Assembly: GCA_002367105.1 (NCBI GenBank)
Contig: DFCS01000024.1
Location: 1-64,000, forward strand
Source: Hungatella sp. UBA3048
GTDB lineage: Bacteria > Bacillota > Clostridia > Lachnospirales > Lachnospiraceae
Reading direction: 5' to 3'
DNA length: 64,000 nucleotides
Shown here: piece by piece, positions 38,430 to 46,478 of the stretch
How the letters are laid out: each line of letters opens with the position of its first letter
How positions within the stretch are numbered: the stretch's first letter is position 1
Translations under genes and position numbers: made by a program
The notes under the pieces: model-generated
Databases searched by the model: none
What the model saw: only the letters and a program-made list of their open reading frames with translations
Told to the model about the DNA's origin: nothing

Positions 38430-38506
38430 CTACTGAGGTATGATTTAATGGATAGCATAATATAAGGAAGAAACTCGAATATTGTCGTTTATATTAGTAC
38501 GATTTT

Positions 38507-38526
38507 TTGGTCAACGTTTGGTCAAC
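38507..38526. promoter_or_regulatory. Integrase arm-type sites, right end (two TTGGTCAAC repeats)
   Basis: TTGGTCAAC at 38507-38515 and 38518-38526, with the same 11-bp period as at the left end. The distance to the core is about 120 bp. They define the P or P' arm on the right. Confidence 0.7.
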
Positions 38527-38644
38527 AAAGTTACAAAAAGTGGTCTTTTGACACCTAACGAGATCAAACGACGATAAGCCGGAAACCTCGCAAATATGAG
38601 GAAAATCGAACGTAGCCACATAACATCAAATGTACTTCTGCTAC

Positions 38645-38697
38645 CTACGGACCAAGGTGTCGGGAGTTCGAATCTTCTCACGCACGTACAGAAAACC
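38645..38697 (+). repeat. attR core (53-bp direct repeat)
   Basis: Perfect copy of 796-848 but not part of a functional tRNA: the preceding bases do not rebuild a tRNA 5' half. It marks the right boundary of the prophage and of the earlier element's left junction. Confidence 0.93.
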
Positions 38698-38721
38698 TTA
38701 TATTATAAGGGTTTGCAAAAA

Positions 38722-38754
38722 GAAAGGCTTCCTGCAAAGGGAGCCTTTCTTTTT
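38722..38754 (+). terminator. Second copy of the tRNA-Arg downstream terminator
   Basis: The arms AAAGGCT and AGCCTTT are the same as at 875-902, followed by CTTTTT. This copy lies beyond attR and was originally the tRNA-side flank of an older element. Confidence 0.75.
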
Positions 38755-38756
38755 GC

Positions 38757-39343
38757 TTGGTCAACGTAGCAGAAGTATAACGCAATCCGTGCAGGGTATT
38801 TCAGGAAGTTTATCCTCTTCTTTGGTGACGCCTTCATTATGCCAGCGGATAATTTTCTTAAACATTCCATATGGAGTGCTTAGGTACATCTGCCGGCCTT
38901 TCAATTGTGTAAATAAGTAAATAACACCTTCCCAAGCTGCTCCTATTCTCATACGCTATTCTAGCTGTTCTTTTCGGTATTGTTTCACCTGGGCCATGAT
39001 AGAAGCTGGGACAGATATCAGCCGTTTGGATGATTCTGTTTTAGGTGGTTTGGTAATAAGCTGCCCGTCTATTATGCTTATACTTTTACTGATAGATATT
39101 GTATTCTATTCAAAGTCAAAATCACTCCATTCCAGAGCTATTAATTCTCCCCGACGCAGGCCACAGAAAAGTGCCAGGTTAAAGAAAACTTTAAATTGGG
39201 TCTGGATATCCTTGTGCTCCGCATAAGAGTCAACATGGTATCCTTTTCCTGTATCGTCTATCCGGTCATGAGCTTTCCTGTTTATTGTTACACCACTATT
39301 TAAAGTTCCCAGAAATGCTTATGCTCGCTCTAAAGTGAAGTTG
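38757..39343 (-). pseudogene. Decayed integrase of an earlier, related element
   Basis: The segment aligns over about 580 bp with the intact integrase (positions 1088-1668). The reading frame is broken by a 1-nt deletion near 38794 and by in-frame TAG codons at about 38963 and 39110. The part encoding the LGH and Tyr catalytic residues is deleted between TTGGTCAAC (38757) and GTAGCAG, and the N-terminus is missing. It sits just outside attR in the position expected for an older element integrated at the same tRNA-Arg before the present prophage. Confidence 0.92.
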
Positions 39344-39679
39344 GTTGTGATTATTCGGCGAATAAGTCAAAGGGTGAAAAGGGTGTGGTATTTACTTCAA
39401 GATATGTAAAAAAGTTTTATGAGATGGAAAACAATAAGGATGCAAGTCCGAATATAGTGTCTTCATTAAGCTCCTTTTCTGATTCCAGATCTCCGCAGCC
39501 GAAAAAGTTTTCATACCGGATCTCACCGCTTTTGCTGATAAGGGCGGTATGTTGGAGCGCTTGATACGCTTCATTGATTTCCTCCTGAGTGTTATAATTA
39601 ACTTTATAGTATAGGTGGAATATTGAAAAAGTCAAATACAATATCTGAATAAACATTATATAAAATAAGAATAAAATCC
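39344..39679. pseudogene. Unassigned gene scraps between the old integrase and LysR gene
   Basis: No intact gene is supported. On the minus strand, codons for EEINEAYQALQHTALISKSG lie near 39540-39605; this resembles the C-terminal part of a VOC/PhnB-type protein, but the match is weak. A short plus-strand frame (GVVFTSRYVKKFYEMENN) begins near 39380. Both look like decayed remnants that accompanied the old element. Confidence 0.45.
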
Positions 39680-39708
39680 TTGACAGGAAATAAGAGAGAT
39701 AAGATAAT
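39680..39708 (+). promoter_or_regulatory. Promoter of the LysR gene
   Basis: TTGACA (39680-39685) and GATAAT (39703-39708) are 17 bp apart, 36 bp upstream of the start codon. Confidence 0.78.
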
Positions 39709-39743
39709 ATTCCAAACAAATACAGGTTTTTGGGAGGTAGGAT

Positions 39744-40643
39744 ATGGAAACATCGCAGTTAAAATATTTTTTATGTGTGGCAAAATTTGAAAACATGTCC
39801 CAGGCGGCCCAGTATATGCATGTCTCCCAGCCTTCCATCAGCCGGGCCATACAGGCTCTGGAGGAGGAACTTTCCGTAAAGCTGCTGAGGAGAAACGGAA
39901 AAAGGCTGAACCTAACATATGAGGGCAGACTGTTCCAATCCAAGCTTGGTCCTCTTATGGATGAAATGGAGCAGCTGTCCAAGGAGATGAGCATTTTGGG
40001 CAGGCAGTCCATGGATATGATCAAGATCAACGCCATTTCGGCAGGGAATATTCTTAAGGATGTGATCGCAGATTTCAAACAGGACAATCCCGATGTATTT
40101 TTTAAAATTATATGCAGAAGAGAGGAGACTGACTGGGATATGTGCATTCGCAGTACCCTTCCGGAGGTGGGCTACTATTCTGATGCCGACAGAGTCCTGG
40201 AAGAGCAGATATGTCTGGCGGTTCCGGATACTTCATGGCTGGCAGATAAGGATGTGGTTTCATTGGAGGATTTGAAAAGCGAGAAGTTCATCCTTCTTTC
40301 CAAGGGACTGAGCCTTAGGGATATTGCAGATAAGCGTTTTCAGGAAATGAAGTTCATTCCCGATCAGATTTTCGAATGCGACAGGGGGTATATGGTCCGC
40401 GCCCTGATGAAGAAAGGGCTTGGGGTTACCTTTTGGCCCCGGCTTTCCTGGAATGAAATAGAACCTCATGAACATATTGTACTGAAGCCTCTGGATATTC
40501 CCAACATGTACCGTTCCATTTATCTGCTGCGGCAGAGAGAACGCCATCTGACAGAGGCGGCAGAGCGGTTCCGGGATTTTTTAATTATCTATTTTCGAGA
40601 TAAGATGAAGAAAGTAGAAGAAAATGATGCGGGCAGACTGTGA
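39744..40643 (+). CDS. LysR-family transcription regulator
   Basis: The 299-residue protein has a typical LysR winged helix-turn-helix at residues 1-60 (METSQLKYFLCVAKFENMSQ, AAQYMHVSQPSISRAIQALE) and a periplasmic-binding-type effector domain (about 90-290). The leader is GGGAGG. It is followed in the same direction by an oligopeptide transporter operon with its own promoter and attenuator-like hairpin, so it probably regulates peptide uptake. The effector is unknown. Confidence 0.9.
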   Translation: METSQLKYFLCVAKFENMSQAAQYMHVSQPSISRAIQALEEELSVKLLRRNGKRLNLTYEGRLFQSKLGPLMDEMEQLSKEMSILGRQSMDMIKINAISAGNILKDVIADFKQDNPDVFFKIICRREETDWDMCIRSTLPEVGYYSDADRVLEEQICLAVPDTSWLADKDVVSLEDLKSEKFILLSKGLSLRDIADKRFQEMKFIPDQIFECDRGYMVRALMKKGLGVTFWPRLSWNEIEPHEHIVLKPLDIPNMYRSIYLLRQRERHLTEAAERFRDFLIIYFRDKMKKVEENDAGRL

Positions 40644-40693
40644 AAAGTTTGAGCTTTATTCTGATAATGAATAAGAACTATACAAAAATGTAA

Positions 40694-40723
40694 TTGGACA
40701 GTATGTTTTAAGGATGCTAGAAT
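40694..40723 (+). promoter_or_regulatory. Promoter of the oligopeptide transporter operon
   Basis: TTGGAC and TAGAAT are separated by 18 bp. The start would lie just before the hairpin at 40741. Confidence 0.65.
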
Positions 40724-40740
40724 AAAATTCATAAAATTTA

Positions 40741-40798
40741 AGACTTCTTTTTAAGAATCCGTACTATGGCGTACAATTTTTAGAAAGAAGTCTTTTTG
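40741..40798 (+). terminator. Leader terminator/attenuator of the peptide operon
   Basis: AGACTTCTTT (40741-40750) pairs perfectly with AAAGAAGTCT (40784-40793), followed by TTTTT. It ends the LysR transcript but also lies between the operon promoter and its first gene, so it may act as an attenuator. An inner GTAC/GTAC pairing is present. Confidence 0.68.
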
Positions 40799-40844
40799 TT
40801 TATCAAGGGTTCATAAGTTCAGGAGAAAATCAGGAGGAAATGAT

Positions 40845-42461
40845 ATGAAGAAATCACGTCAATGGACAATGGTTATACTGGCGGCAATTTTATTGGCAGG
40901 AATGACCGCAGGATGCGGAAATTCCTCATCTTCAACAGAGGGCGGAAAGGAAACTCAGGCAGCAGCCTCGAACCAGTCAGCCGGTTCGGAAACCTCTGCG
41001 GCGGGCGGTGAGGCAAATCCGGAAAAGCCGGTGGATGGTGCGGCATTAAAGGATGATATTGTAATGGGAATGCTCTCAAAGCATACAACGGTTGATGAGA
41101 TGGAAGCCAGTAATACCCAGCACAACTATGTATGGCGTATGGTGCTGGATACCCTGACCCATTACAATAACGAGACCGGAGAGCTGGAACCCCAGCTGGC
41201 CTCTGAATGGTCAACAGAGGACGGAGGCAAAACCTATACCTTTAAATTAAGGGAAGGAGTAAAATTCCATAACGGTGAGATCTTAAAGGCTTCCGATGTG
41301 GTATTTACCTTCAACCGCATGAAAGGGACCACAGCCTGCAACGGACTTTTTGAAAAAGTGGAAAGCGTTGAAGCAGTAGATGAGAGCACCGTAAAGATGA
41401 CCTTAAGCGATGCGAACCTGGATTGGCCTTATATGATGACCCTGCCTACTGCAAGCATCATGAACGAAAAAGCCTGTTCCGATGACCCTACTGAGGGACC
41501 GGCAGTAGGAACCGGGCCCTGGAAGCTGGATTCCTATGAATTCGGAAACTACACAAAGCTTGCAGCCTTTGATGAGAGCTGGAGAGGCGCACCTAACGCC
41601 AAAACCTTTACTTTTAAATATATTCCGGATGATTCAGCCAGACTGATTGCTCTTCAAAACGGAGAGATCGATATCTGCCAGGATCCGTCAAACATTGAAC
41701 TTTCTGCTGTTACTGGCGATCCGAAGCTGGACCTGATCTCCTATAAGGGAGGATCTCTTACCTACCTGGCCTTCAATACTCAGAAGGCTCCGGCAGACAA
41801 TGCTGATTTAAGAAAGGCCGTGGCTTACGGCATCGATTTAGATTCCATCATTATCGCTGCGGCAGAGGGATACGGCACCAAGGCAACTTCCTTCTGGGGC
41901 TGGGATGAATATGGATATTATGACTGCGGCGGATATACCAGGGATGTGGAAAAAGCAAAAGAATATGTAAAAAAGGCATATCCCAATGGAGCTGCCACCC
42001 TGGAAATTTCCGTAAGCGGTTCTGTACGCAAGACGATTGCTGAAATGATGCAGAGCCAGTTAAAGGAAGTGGGGATTGATGTAACCATCAATGAAATGGA
42101 CTCTGCCGGAATCAGCACCAGCACCACCAACGGAGAGCATCAGGCATGTATCTATGGCATGGGATTTAATGTATTCGGAGATGATACCAGAAGAATCCTG
42201 CAGCCAGGTTCTGCAGTAAACAAAGCACATTATGACAGCAAAGAGGTAATGAATCTTTTAGATGAAGCAGTGGCTGAAACTGACGAAACCAAGAGAAAAG
42301 AGGATTATCAGAAAATTCAGGAAAACATCTATGAGAATGTACCTTATATCCCTATTTATTTTGCAGACGGCTTTATTGCAGCGAAAAAGGGTACCGGCGG
42401 AATTGATATTTATCCTACCAGTCACCACGATTTTTCTGGGACATTCGTACCGGCGGAATAA
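40845..42461 (+). CDS. Oligopeptide ABC transporter substrate-binding lipoprotein
   Basis: The 538-residue SBP_bac_5-type protein has a lipoprotein signal with the lipid-modified Cys at residue 24 (LLAGMTAGC) and a Ser/Gly/Ala-rich linker. The family motifs include LASEWSTEDGGKTYTFKLRE and GVKFHNGEILKASDVVFTF. It binds peptides outside the membrane and delivers them to the permeases encoded next. The leader is CAGGAGGAAATG. It is the first gene of a five-gene transporter operon. Confidence 0.93.
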   Translation: MKKSRQWTMVILAAILLAGMTAGCGNSSSSTEGGKETQAAASNQSAGSETSAAGGEANPEKPVDGAALKDDIVMGMLSKHTTVDEMEASNTQHNYVWRMVLDTLTHYNNETGELEPQLASEWSTEDGGKTYTFKLREGVKFHNGEILKASDVVFTFNRMKGTTACNGLFEKVESVEAVDESTVKMTLSDANLDWPYMMTLPTASIMNEKACSDDPTEGPAVGTGPWKLDSYEFGNYTKLAAFDESWRGAPNAKTFTFKYIPDDSARLIALQNGEIDICQDPSNIELSAVTGDPKLDLISYKGGSLTYLAFNTQKAPADNADLRKAVAYGIDLDSIIIAAAEGYGTKATSFWGWDEYGYYDCGGYTRDVEKAKEYVKKAYPNGAATLEISVSGSVRKTIAEMMQSQLKEVGIDVTINEMDSAGISTSTTNGEHQACIYGMGFNVFGDDTRRILQPGSAVNKAHYDSKEVMNLLDEAVAETDETKRKEDYQKIQENIYENVPYIPIYFADGFIAAKKGTGGIDIYPTSHHDFSGTFVPAE

Positions 42462-42474
42462 AAAAATCAATGCA

Positions 42475-42499
42475 GGGGTGCTCTAGTGCACCCCCTTTT
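42475..42499 (+). terminator. Intercistronic hairpin after the binding-protein gene
   Basis: GGGGTGC and GCACCCC arms with a 6-nt loop are followed by CTTTT. Such hairpins commonly keep the binding-protein mRNA more abundant than the permease mRNA. Confidence 0.75.
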
Positions 42500-42547
42500 C
42501 ATTCCTTTGGAAAAAGGGAAGAAATCATACAAACGGGAGGTATAAAA

Positions 42548-43480
42548 ATGTGCCGATATATTATAAAGAGAATTTTAATGATGATACCGGTCATCATAGG
42601 TGTTTCCTTCCTGGTATTTTTCATAATGGATCTGGCACCGGGAGATGCCATTGATTTCCTGGCACCGGAAGGAGCGACTCAGGAGGAGATGACTGAGCTC
42701 AGAAAAGAGATGGGACTTGATGCTCCTGTGGTAGTCAGGTATGTCAGATACATGGAAGGGATGCTTCAGGGAGATATGGGGGTATCTTATATCACCCAGA
42801 GAGATGTGTTCGATACATATATTCTGGCCCTGCCGGAAACGGTCAAGCTGGCTTTTGCCTCAGTGCTTCTGGCAGTGATGCTTTCCATACCTCTTGGTGT
42901 ATATGCTGCCATCCACCGCGGTTCCATACAGGATAACCTGTGTGCCGGCTTCTCCATTCTTGGGCTTTCAATGCCTAATTTCTGGCTGGGGCTTCTGCTG
43001 ATCATCATTTTTTCTCTTAAGCTTCACTGGCTCCCTTCCGTGGGAGATGAACAGGCTACGTCCATAATCCTTCCGGCAGTCACCATTGCCACAGGACTGA
43101 TGGCAACTCTCACAAGGACCACCAGATCCACCATGCTGGATATCCTGGGTCAGGATTATCTAAGAACGGCCAGAGCTAAGGGATTAAAGGAAAAACGTAT
43201 TATCAGCGTCCATGGTGTCAAAAATGCCATGATTCCTATTACCACTATTATAGGGACCCAGCTTGCGGGGGTTCTTGGAGGAAGCGTGCTGACTGAGACT
43301 GTGTTCTCCTGGCCCGGAGTCGGAAGACTGATCGTGGATTCACTGAACATGCGGGATACTCCTCTTGTGACAGGAAGTATAATTATGACGACGGTTCTTT
43401 TAAGCATCGTGCTTCTGGCTGTGGATTTACTTTATGCGGTGATCGATCCAAGGATCAGAGTCCAGTATAAGGGAAGCTGA
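42548..43480 (+). CDS. Oligopeptide ABC transporter permease (OppB/DppB-like)
   Basis: The 310-residue protein has about six membrane segments and the DppB family signature, including an N-terminal FFIMDLAPGDAIDFLAPEGA region and the EAA loop with RTARAKGLKEKRIISVHGVK. It ends with a typical DLLYAVIDPRIRVQY. The ATG at 42548 follows CGGGAGGT; a longer in-frame reading has no leader. It pairs with the next permease to make the peptide channel. Confidence 0.92.
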   Translation: MCRYIIKRILMMIPVIIGVSFLVFFIMDLAPGDAIDFLAPEGATQEEMTELRKEMGLDAPVVVRYVRYMEGMLQGDMGVSYITQRDVFDTYILALPETVKLAFASVLLAVMLSIPLGVYAAIHRGSIQDNLCAGFSILGLSMPNFWLGLLLIIIFSLKLHWLPSVGDEQATSIILPAVTIATGLMATLTRTTRSTMLDILGQDYLRTARAKGLKEKRIISVHGVKNAMIPITTIIGTQLAGVLGGSVLTETVFSWPGVGRLIVDSLNMRDTPLVTGSIIMTTVLLSIVLLAVDLLYAVIDPRIRVQYKGS

Positions 43481-43552
43481 TGCGCATAAGCGATACAGCC
43501 TCTTGTGCATGGCAAAATTGCAACGCAAAAGAATGGATGGGAGAGATAGAAT

Positions 43553-44434
43553 ATGGGTAATACAGTTACAACAGTAAAGGAGGCTCACCGGGGACGGACA
43601 AGGGAGATACTCACTCGGATCGTTCAGAATAAGGGTGCCCTGGCCGGGGGCATTGTCATTGTTATCTTGATTTTGGTGTCCCTGTTTGCAGGCTTCTTTC
43701 TGGATTATGACACCCAGGTGATCGGGCAGAATGTGGCGGAGCGGCTTCAGGGGCCCAGCCTCCGGCATTGGTTTGGTACAGATGAGGTGGGCAGGGATAT
43801 TTTCAGCAGAATCATGTACGGCACCAGATATTCCCTGTCAGTAGGTGTGGCGGCCGTTGTCATAGGACTTGTCATCGGAGTGACCCTGGGGGCTTTTGCA
43901 GGGTATTTCGGGGGGGCTGCAGAGAACATCATTATGAGGTGTGTGGATATTCTTGGGGCCATTCCAGGGATACTTCTGGCCATAGTGATAGTTTCCGTTT
44001 TGGGGCAGAGCATTTTCAATCTGATGCTTGCAATCGGCATTACCAGTGTGCCCCAGTTTGTAAGGATCACCAGAGCCGCAGTACTGACCGTAAAGAATGA
44101 GGAATATGTGGAAGCGGCCAAGACCATCGGCCTTTCCCACAGAAAAATAATATTCAGGCATATTCTGCCCAACTGCCTGTCTCCGATTATTGTTCAGACT
44201 ACCCTGCGGATGGCTTCCGCCATTATTTCCGCCTCCGGCTTAAGCTTTCTTGGGCTTGGTGTACCTGCGCCGCAGCCTGAGTGGGGGGCACTTCTTTCCG
44301 CAGGAAGAAAATATATCAGGGAATATTCTTACATGACCGTATTCCCGGGACTTGCCATTATGATCACGGTGCTGTCCTTAAATCTGGTAGGCGATGGATT
44401 AAGGGATGCCCTGGATCCAAAGCTGAAACAGTAA
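43553..44434 (+). CDS. Oligopeptide ABC transporter permease (OppC/DppC-like)
   Basis: The 293-residue protein has a short cytoplasmic N-terminus, about six membrane segments and the DppC signatures GTDEVGRDIFSRIMYGTRYS and EYVEAAKTIGLSHRKIIFRH (EAA loop). It ends NLVGDGLRDALDPKLKQ. It lies 72 nt downstream of the OppB-like gene, in the usual B-C-D-F order. GGGAGAG precedes the start. Confidence 0.93.
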   Translation: MGNTVTTVKEAHRGRTREILTRIVQNKGALAGGIVIVILILVSLFAGFFLDYDTQVIGQNVAERLQGPSLRHWFGTDEVGRDIFSRIMYGTRYSLSVGVAAVVIGLVIGVTLGAFAGYFGGAAENIIMRCVDILGAIPGILLAIVIVSVLGQSIFNLMLAIGITSVPQFVRITRAAVLTVKNEEYVEAAKTIGLSHRKIIFRHILPNCLSPIIVQTTLRMASAIISASGLSFLGLGVPAPQPEWGALLSAGRKYIREYSYMTVFPGLAIMITVLSLNLVGDGLRDALDPKLKQ

Positions 44435-44469
44435 CTTCCGTCATCTGAAAGAGAAAAGGAGGCATGCAA

Positions 44470-45456
44470 ATGGAAGCTCAGAAGGAAAATATATTGGAAA
44501 TCAAAAATCTCCATACCTGGTTTTATACGGGAAATGATATCGTGAAATCAGTGGATGGCGTGGATATCTGCCTTAAAAGGGGAACTACCTTGGGAATCGT
44601 GGGAGAATCGGGGAGCGGAAAAAGTGTGACGGCCTTATCTGTTATGGGTCTTCTTACTGGAACCAGAGGGAAAATAGAGAAAGGCAGCATCTATCTGGAA
44701 GGTGAAGATATCGTCCGTATCAATGAAGAAAAGCGGAGGAAGCTGAGAGGAGGGAAGATATCCATGATCTTTCAGGAACCTATGACCAGCTTAAATCCCA
44801 TTATGACTGTAGGAAAGCAGATCGTGGAAGGTATTATGGAACACCAGCAGATTTCCAGAAAGGAAGCAAAAAAAAAGGCACTGGAAATGATGAAGAAGAC
44901 GGGAGTTCCCCGGGCGGAGCATATGATGAAGGAATATCCCTTCCAGCTTTCCGGAGGCCAGCGCCAGAGGGTCATGATTGCCATGGCCATGGTCAGCAAT
45001 CCCGGGATACTCATTGCCGATGAGCCTACTACGGCTCTTGATGTCACCATTCAGGCTCAGATTTTGGATCTTATGAATACGCTGAAAAAAGAGACAGAAT
45101 CCTCTATTTTGTTCATTACCCATGATCTGGGAGTGGTCGCGGAGATCTGTGATGATGTGGCGGTGATGTACTGTGGAAAGGTTGTTGAGAGCGGAGATGT
45201 CAGATCTATTTTCTTTCAGCCTTCCCATCCCTATACAAAAGGCCTTTTGGCCTCTGTTCCAAGGCTGGGGGAGGAAATAGAGGAGCTGGAATCCATTCCA
45301 GGCAATGTTCCCAATCCCAGGGAGCTGCCAAAGGGATGTAAATTTGCCCCAAGATGTGCCCTGGCAGTGGATAAATGCAGAGAAGAGGAACCGGACTTCT
45401 TTGATCTGGGCAATGGACACTTGAGCCGGTGCTGGCAGTGCGGGGGACAGACATGA
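44470..45456 (+). CDS. Oligopeptide ABC transporter ATPase (OppD-like)
   Basis: The 328-residue ATPase has Walker A GESGSGKS (about 45-52), signature LSGGQRQR, Walker B LIADEPTTALD and the C-terminal oligopeptide/dipeptide extension with cysteines (CKFAPRCALAVDKC) of the OppD family, which often binds a 4Fe-4S cluster. The ATG at 44470 has AAAGGAGG at good spacing; one 6 nt earlier is too close. The stop overlaps the next start (ATGATGA). Confidence 0.93.
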   Translation: MEAQKENILEIKNLHTWFYTGNDIVKSVDGVDICLKRGTTLGIVGESGSGKSVTALSVMGLLTGTRGKIEKGSIYLEGEDIVRINEEKRRKLRGGKISMIFQEPMTSLNPIMTVGKQIVEGIMEHQQISRKEAKKKALEMMKKTGVPRAEHMMKEYPFQLSGGQRQRVMIAMAMVSNPGILIADEPTTALDVTIQAQILDLMNTLKKETESSILFITHDLGVVAEICDDVAVMYCGKVVESGDVRSIFFQPSHPYTKGLLASVPRLGEEIEELESIPGNVPNPRELPKGCKFAPRCALAVDKCREEEPDFFDLGNGHLSRCWQCGGQT

Positions 45457-46433
45457 TGAAAAAAAACGGAAAAAGCATTCTAAAAGTGGAAAATTTAAAA
45501 ATACATTATCCGGTGGCCAAGGGACTGCTGGAAAAACCGAAATATATAAGAGCGGTGGACGGTGTGGATTTTGAAGTCCGGGAAGGAGAAGTGTTTGGAA
45601 TCGTAGGAGAGTCCGGATGCGGAAAATCTACCTTAAGCAGAGGAATCTGCAGGCTGGAATCCATTACGGAGGGAGCAATTTTTTTAGACGGTGAGGACAT
45701 TACTTTTTTCAACAACAGGAAAATGCGCTCCGTCCGTAAAAAGATCCAGATGGTATTTCAGGACCCTTATTCTTCTCTGGATCCCAGAATGACAGTATTT
45801 GACATCATAGCTGAGCCTCTTCTGGAATATAAGCTGGTGAAAAACAGACAGAAGCTGGAGGAACGGGTCATGGAGCTGTTAAGGAAGGTAGGGCTGGATA
45901 CTTACCATGCTTACCGTTATCCTCATGAATTTTCCGGAGGCCAGCGTCAGAGAGTGGGAATTGCAAGGGCACTGGCCGTGGAGCCCAGGGTAGTGATTGC
46001 AGACGAGCCTGTCTCGGCCCTTGATGTTTCCATCCAGGCTCAGGTTCTGAACCTGCTGAATCATTTGAAAAGAGAACTGAATCTGACCTATATCTTTATT
46101 GCTCATGATTTAAGCGTGGTGGAATTTATCAGCGACCGGATCGGCGTTATGTATCTGGGAGATTTTGTGGAGATCGGGAGCAAGGCGGAGATTTATAGGA
46201 ATCCATGCCATCCCTATACTCAGGGGCTGCTTTCGTCAGTTCCGGTTCCTGATCCTGATGCGGCAAGGAACCGCATACTCATGCAGGGGACCATTCCCTC
46301 TGCCATGAATCCGCCAAAGGGCTGCAAATTTCATACCCGGTGCGAAAAGTGCATGGAGATCTGTACCACGGAAACGCCCATGGTGCACCAGGCGGAAGAA
46401 GACCATTATGTTGCCTGTCATCTTTATAAATAA
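45453..46433 (+). CDS. Oligopeptide ABC transporter ATPase (OppF-like)
   Basis: The 326-residue ATPase has Walker A GESGCGKS, signature FSGGQRQR, Walker B VIADEPVSALD and the C-terminal FHTRCEKCMEIC extension. Translation is coupled to the OppD-like gene by an ATGA overlap. Together with OppD it powers import. It completes the operon core and is followed by peptidase genes, suggesting that the imported peptides are hydrolysed inside the cell. Confidence 0.93.
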   Translation: MMKKNGKSILKVENLKIHYPVAKGLLEKPKYIRAVDGVDFEVREGEVFGIVGESGCGKSTLSRGICRLESITEGAIFLDGEDITFFNNRKMRSVRKKIQMVFQDPYSSLDPRMTVFDIIAEPLLEYKLVKNRQKLEERVMELLRKVGLDTYHAYRYPHEFSGGQRQRVGIARALAVEPRVVIADEPVSALDVSIQAQVLNLLNHLKRELNLTYIFIAHDLSVVEFISDRIGVMYLGDFVEIGSKAEIYRNPCHPYTQGLLSSVPVPDPDAARNRILMQGTIPSAMNPPKGCKFHTRCEKCMEICTTETPMVHQAEEDHYVACHLYK

Positions 46434-46478
46434 GAAAGAACCGGTTTCTTATAGGAAGAAAAGGAGGAATTAGCAGTT

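Larger units (their letters stand above)
796..38697. mobile_element. Complete-looking siphovirus-type prophage in tRNA-Arg
   Basis: The element is bounded by perfect 53-bp direct repeats (796-848 and 38645-38697), about 37.8 kb apart. It contains, in order, integrase, lysis/lysogeny switch, early and replication genes, late regulator, packaging, capsid, connector, tail, fibre and lysis genes, and a cargo zone. All expected structural modules are present and open. Only a separate small terminase is missing, and its role appears to be fused to the large terminase. The structural genes resemble the A118/PBSX-like Firmicute siphovirus module (gp20-type scaffold, Gp15, minor capsid proteins). The prophage therefore looks potentially inducible, but function is not shown by sequence. 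Confidence 0.95.

Noticed and set aside
39392..39574. Minus-strand 60-residue frame with a good AGGAGG leader
   Set aside because: The protein-like codons lie in another frame and the whole stretch looks like decayed gene remnants; kept only as gene scraps.
44772..45420. Long minus-strand open frames antisense to the ABC ATPase genes
   Set aside because: They mirror the codon pattern of highly conserved ATPase genes on the plus strand and lack start signals.
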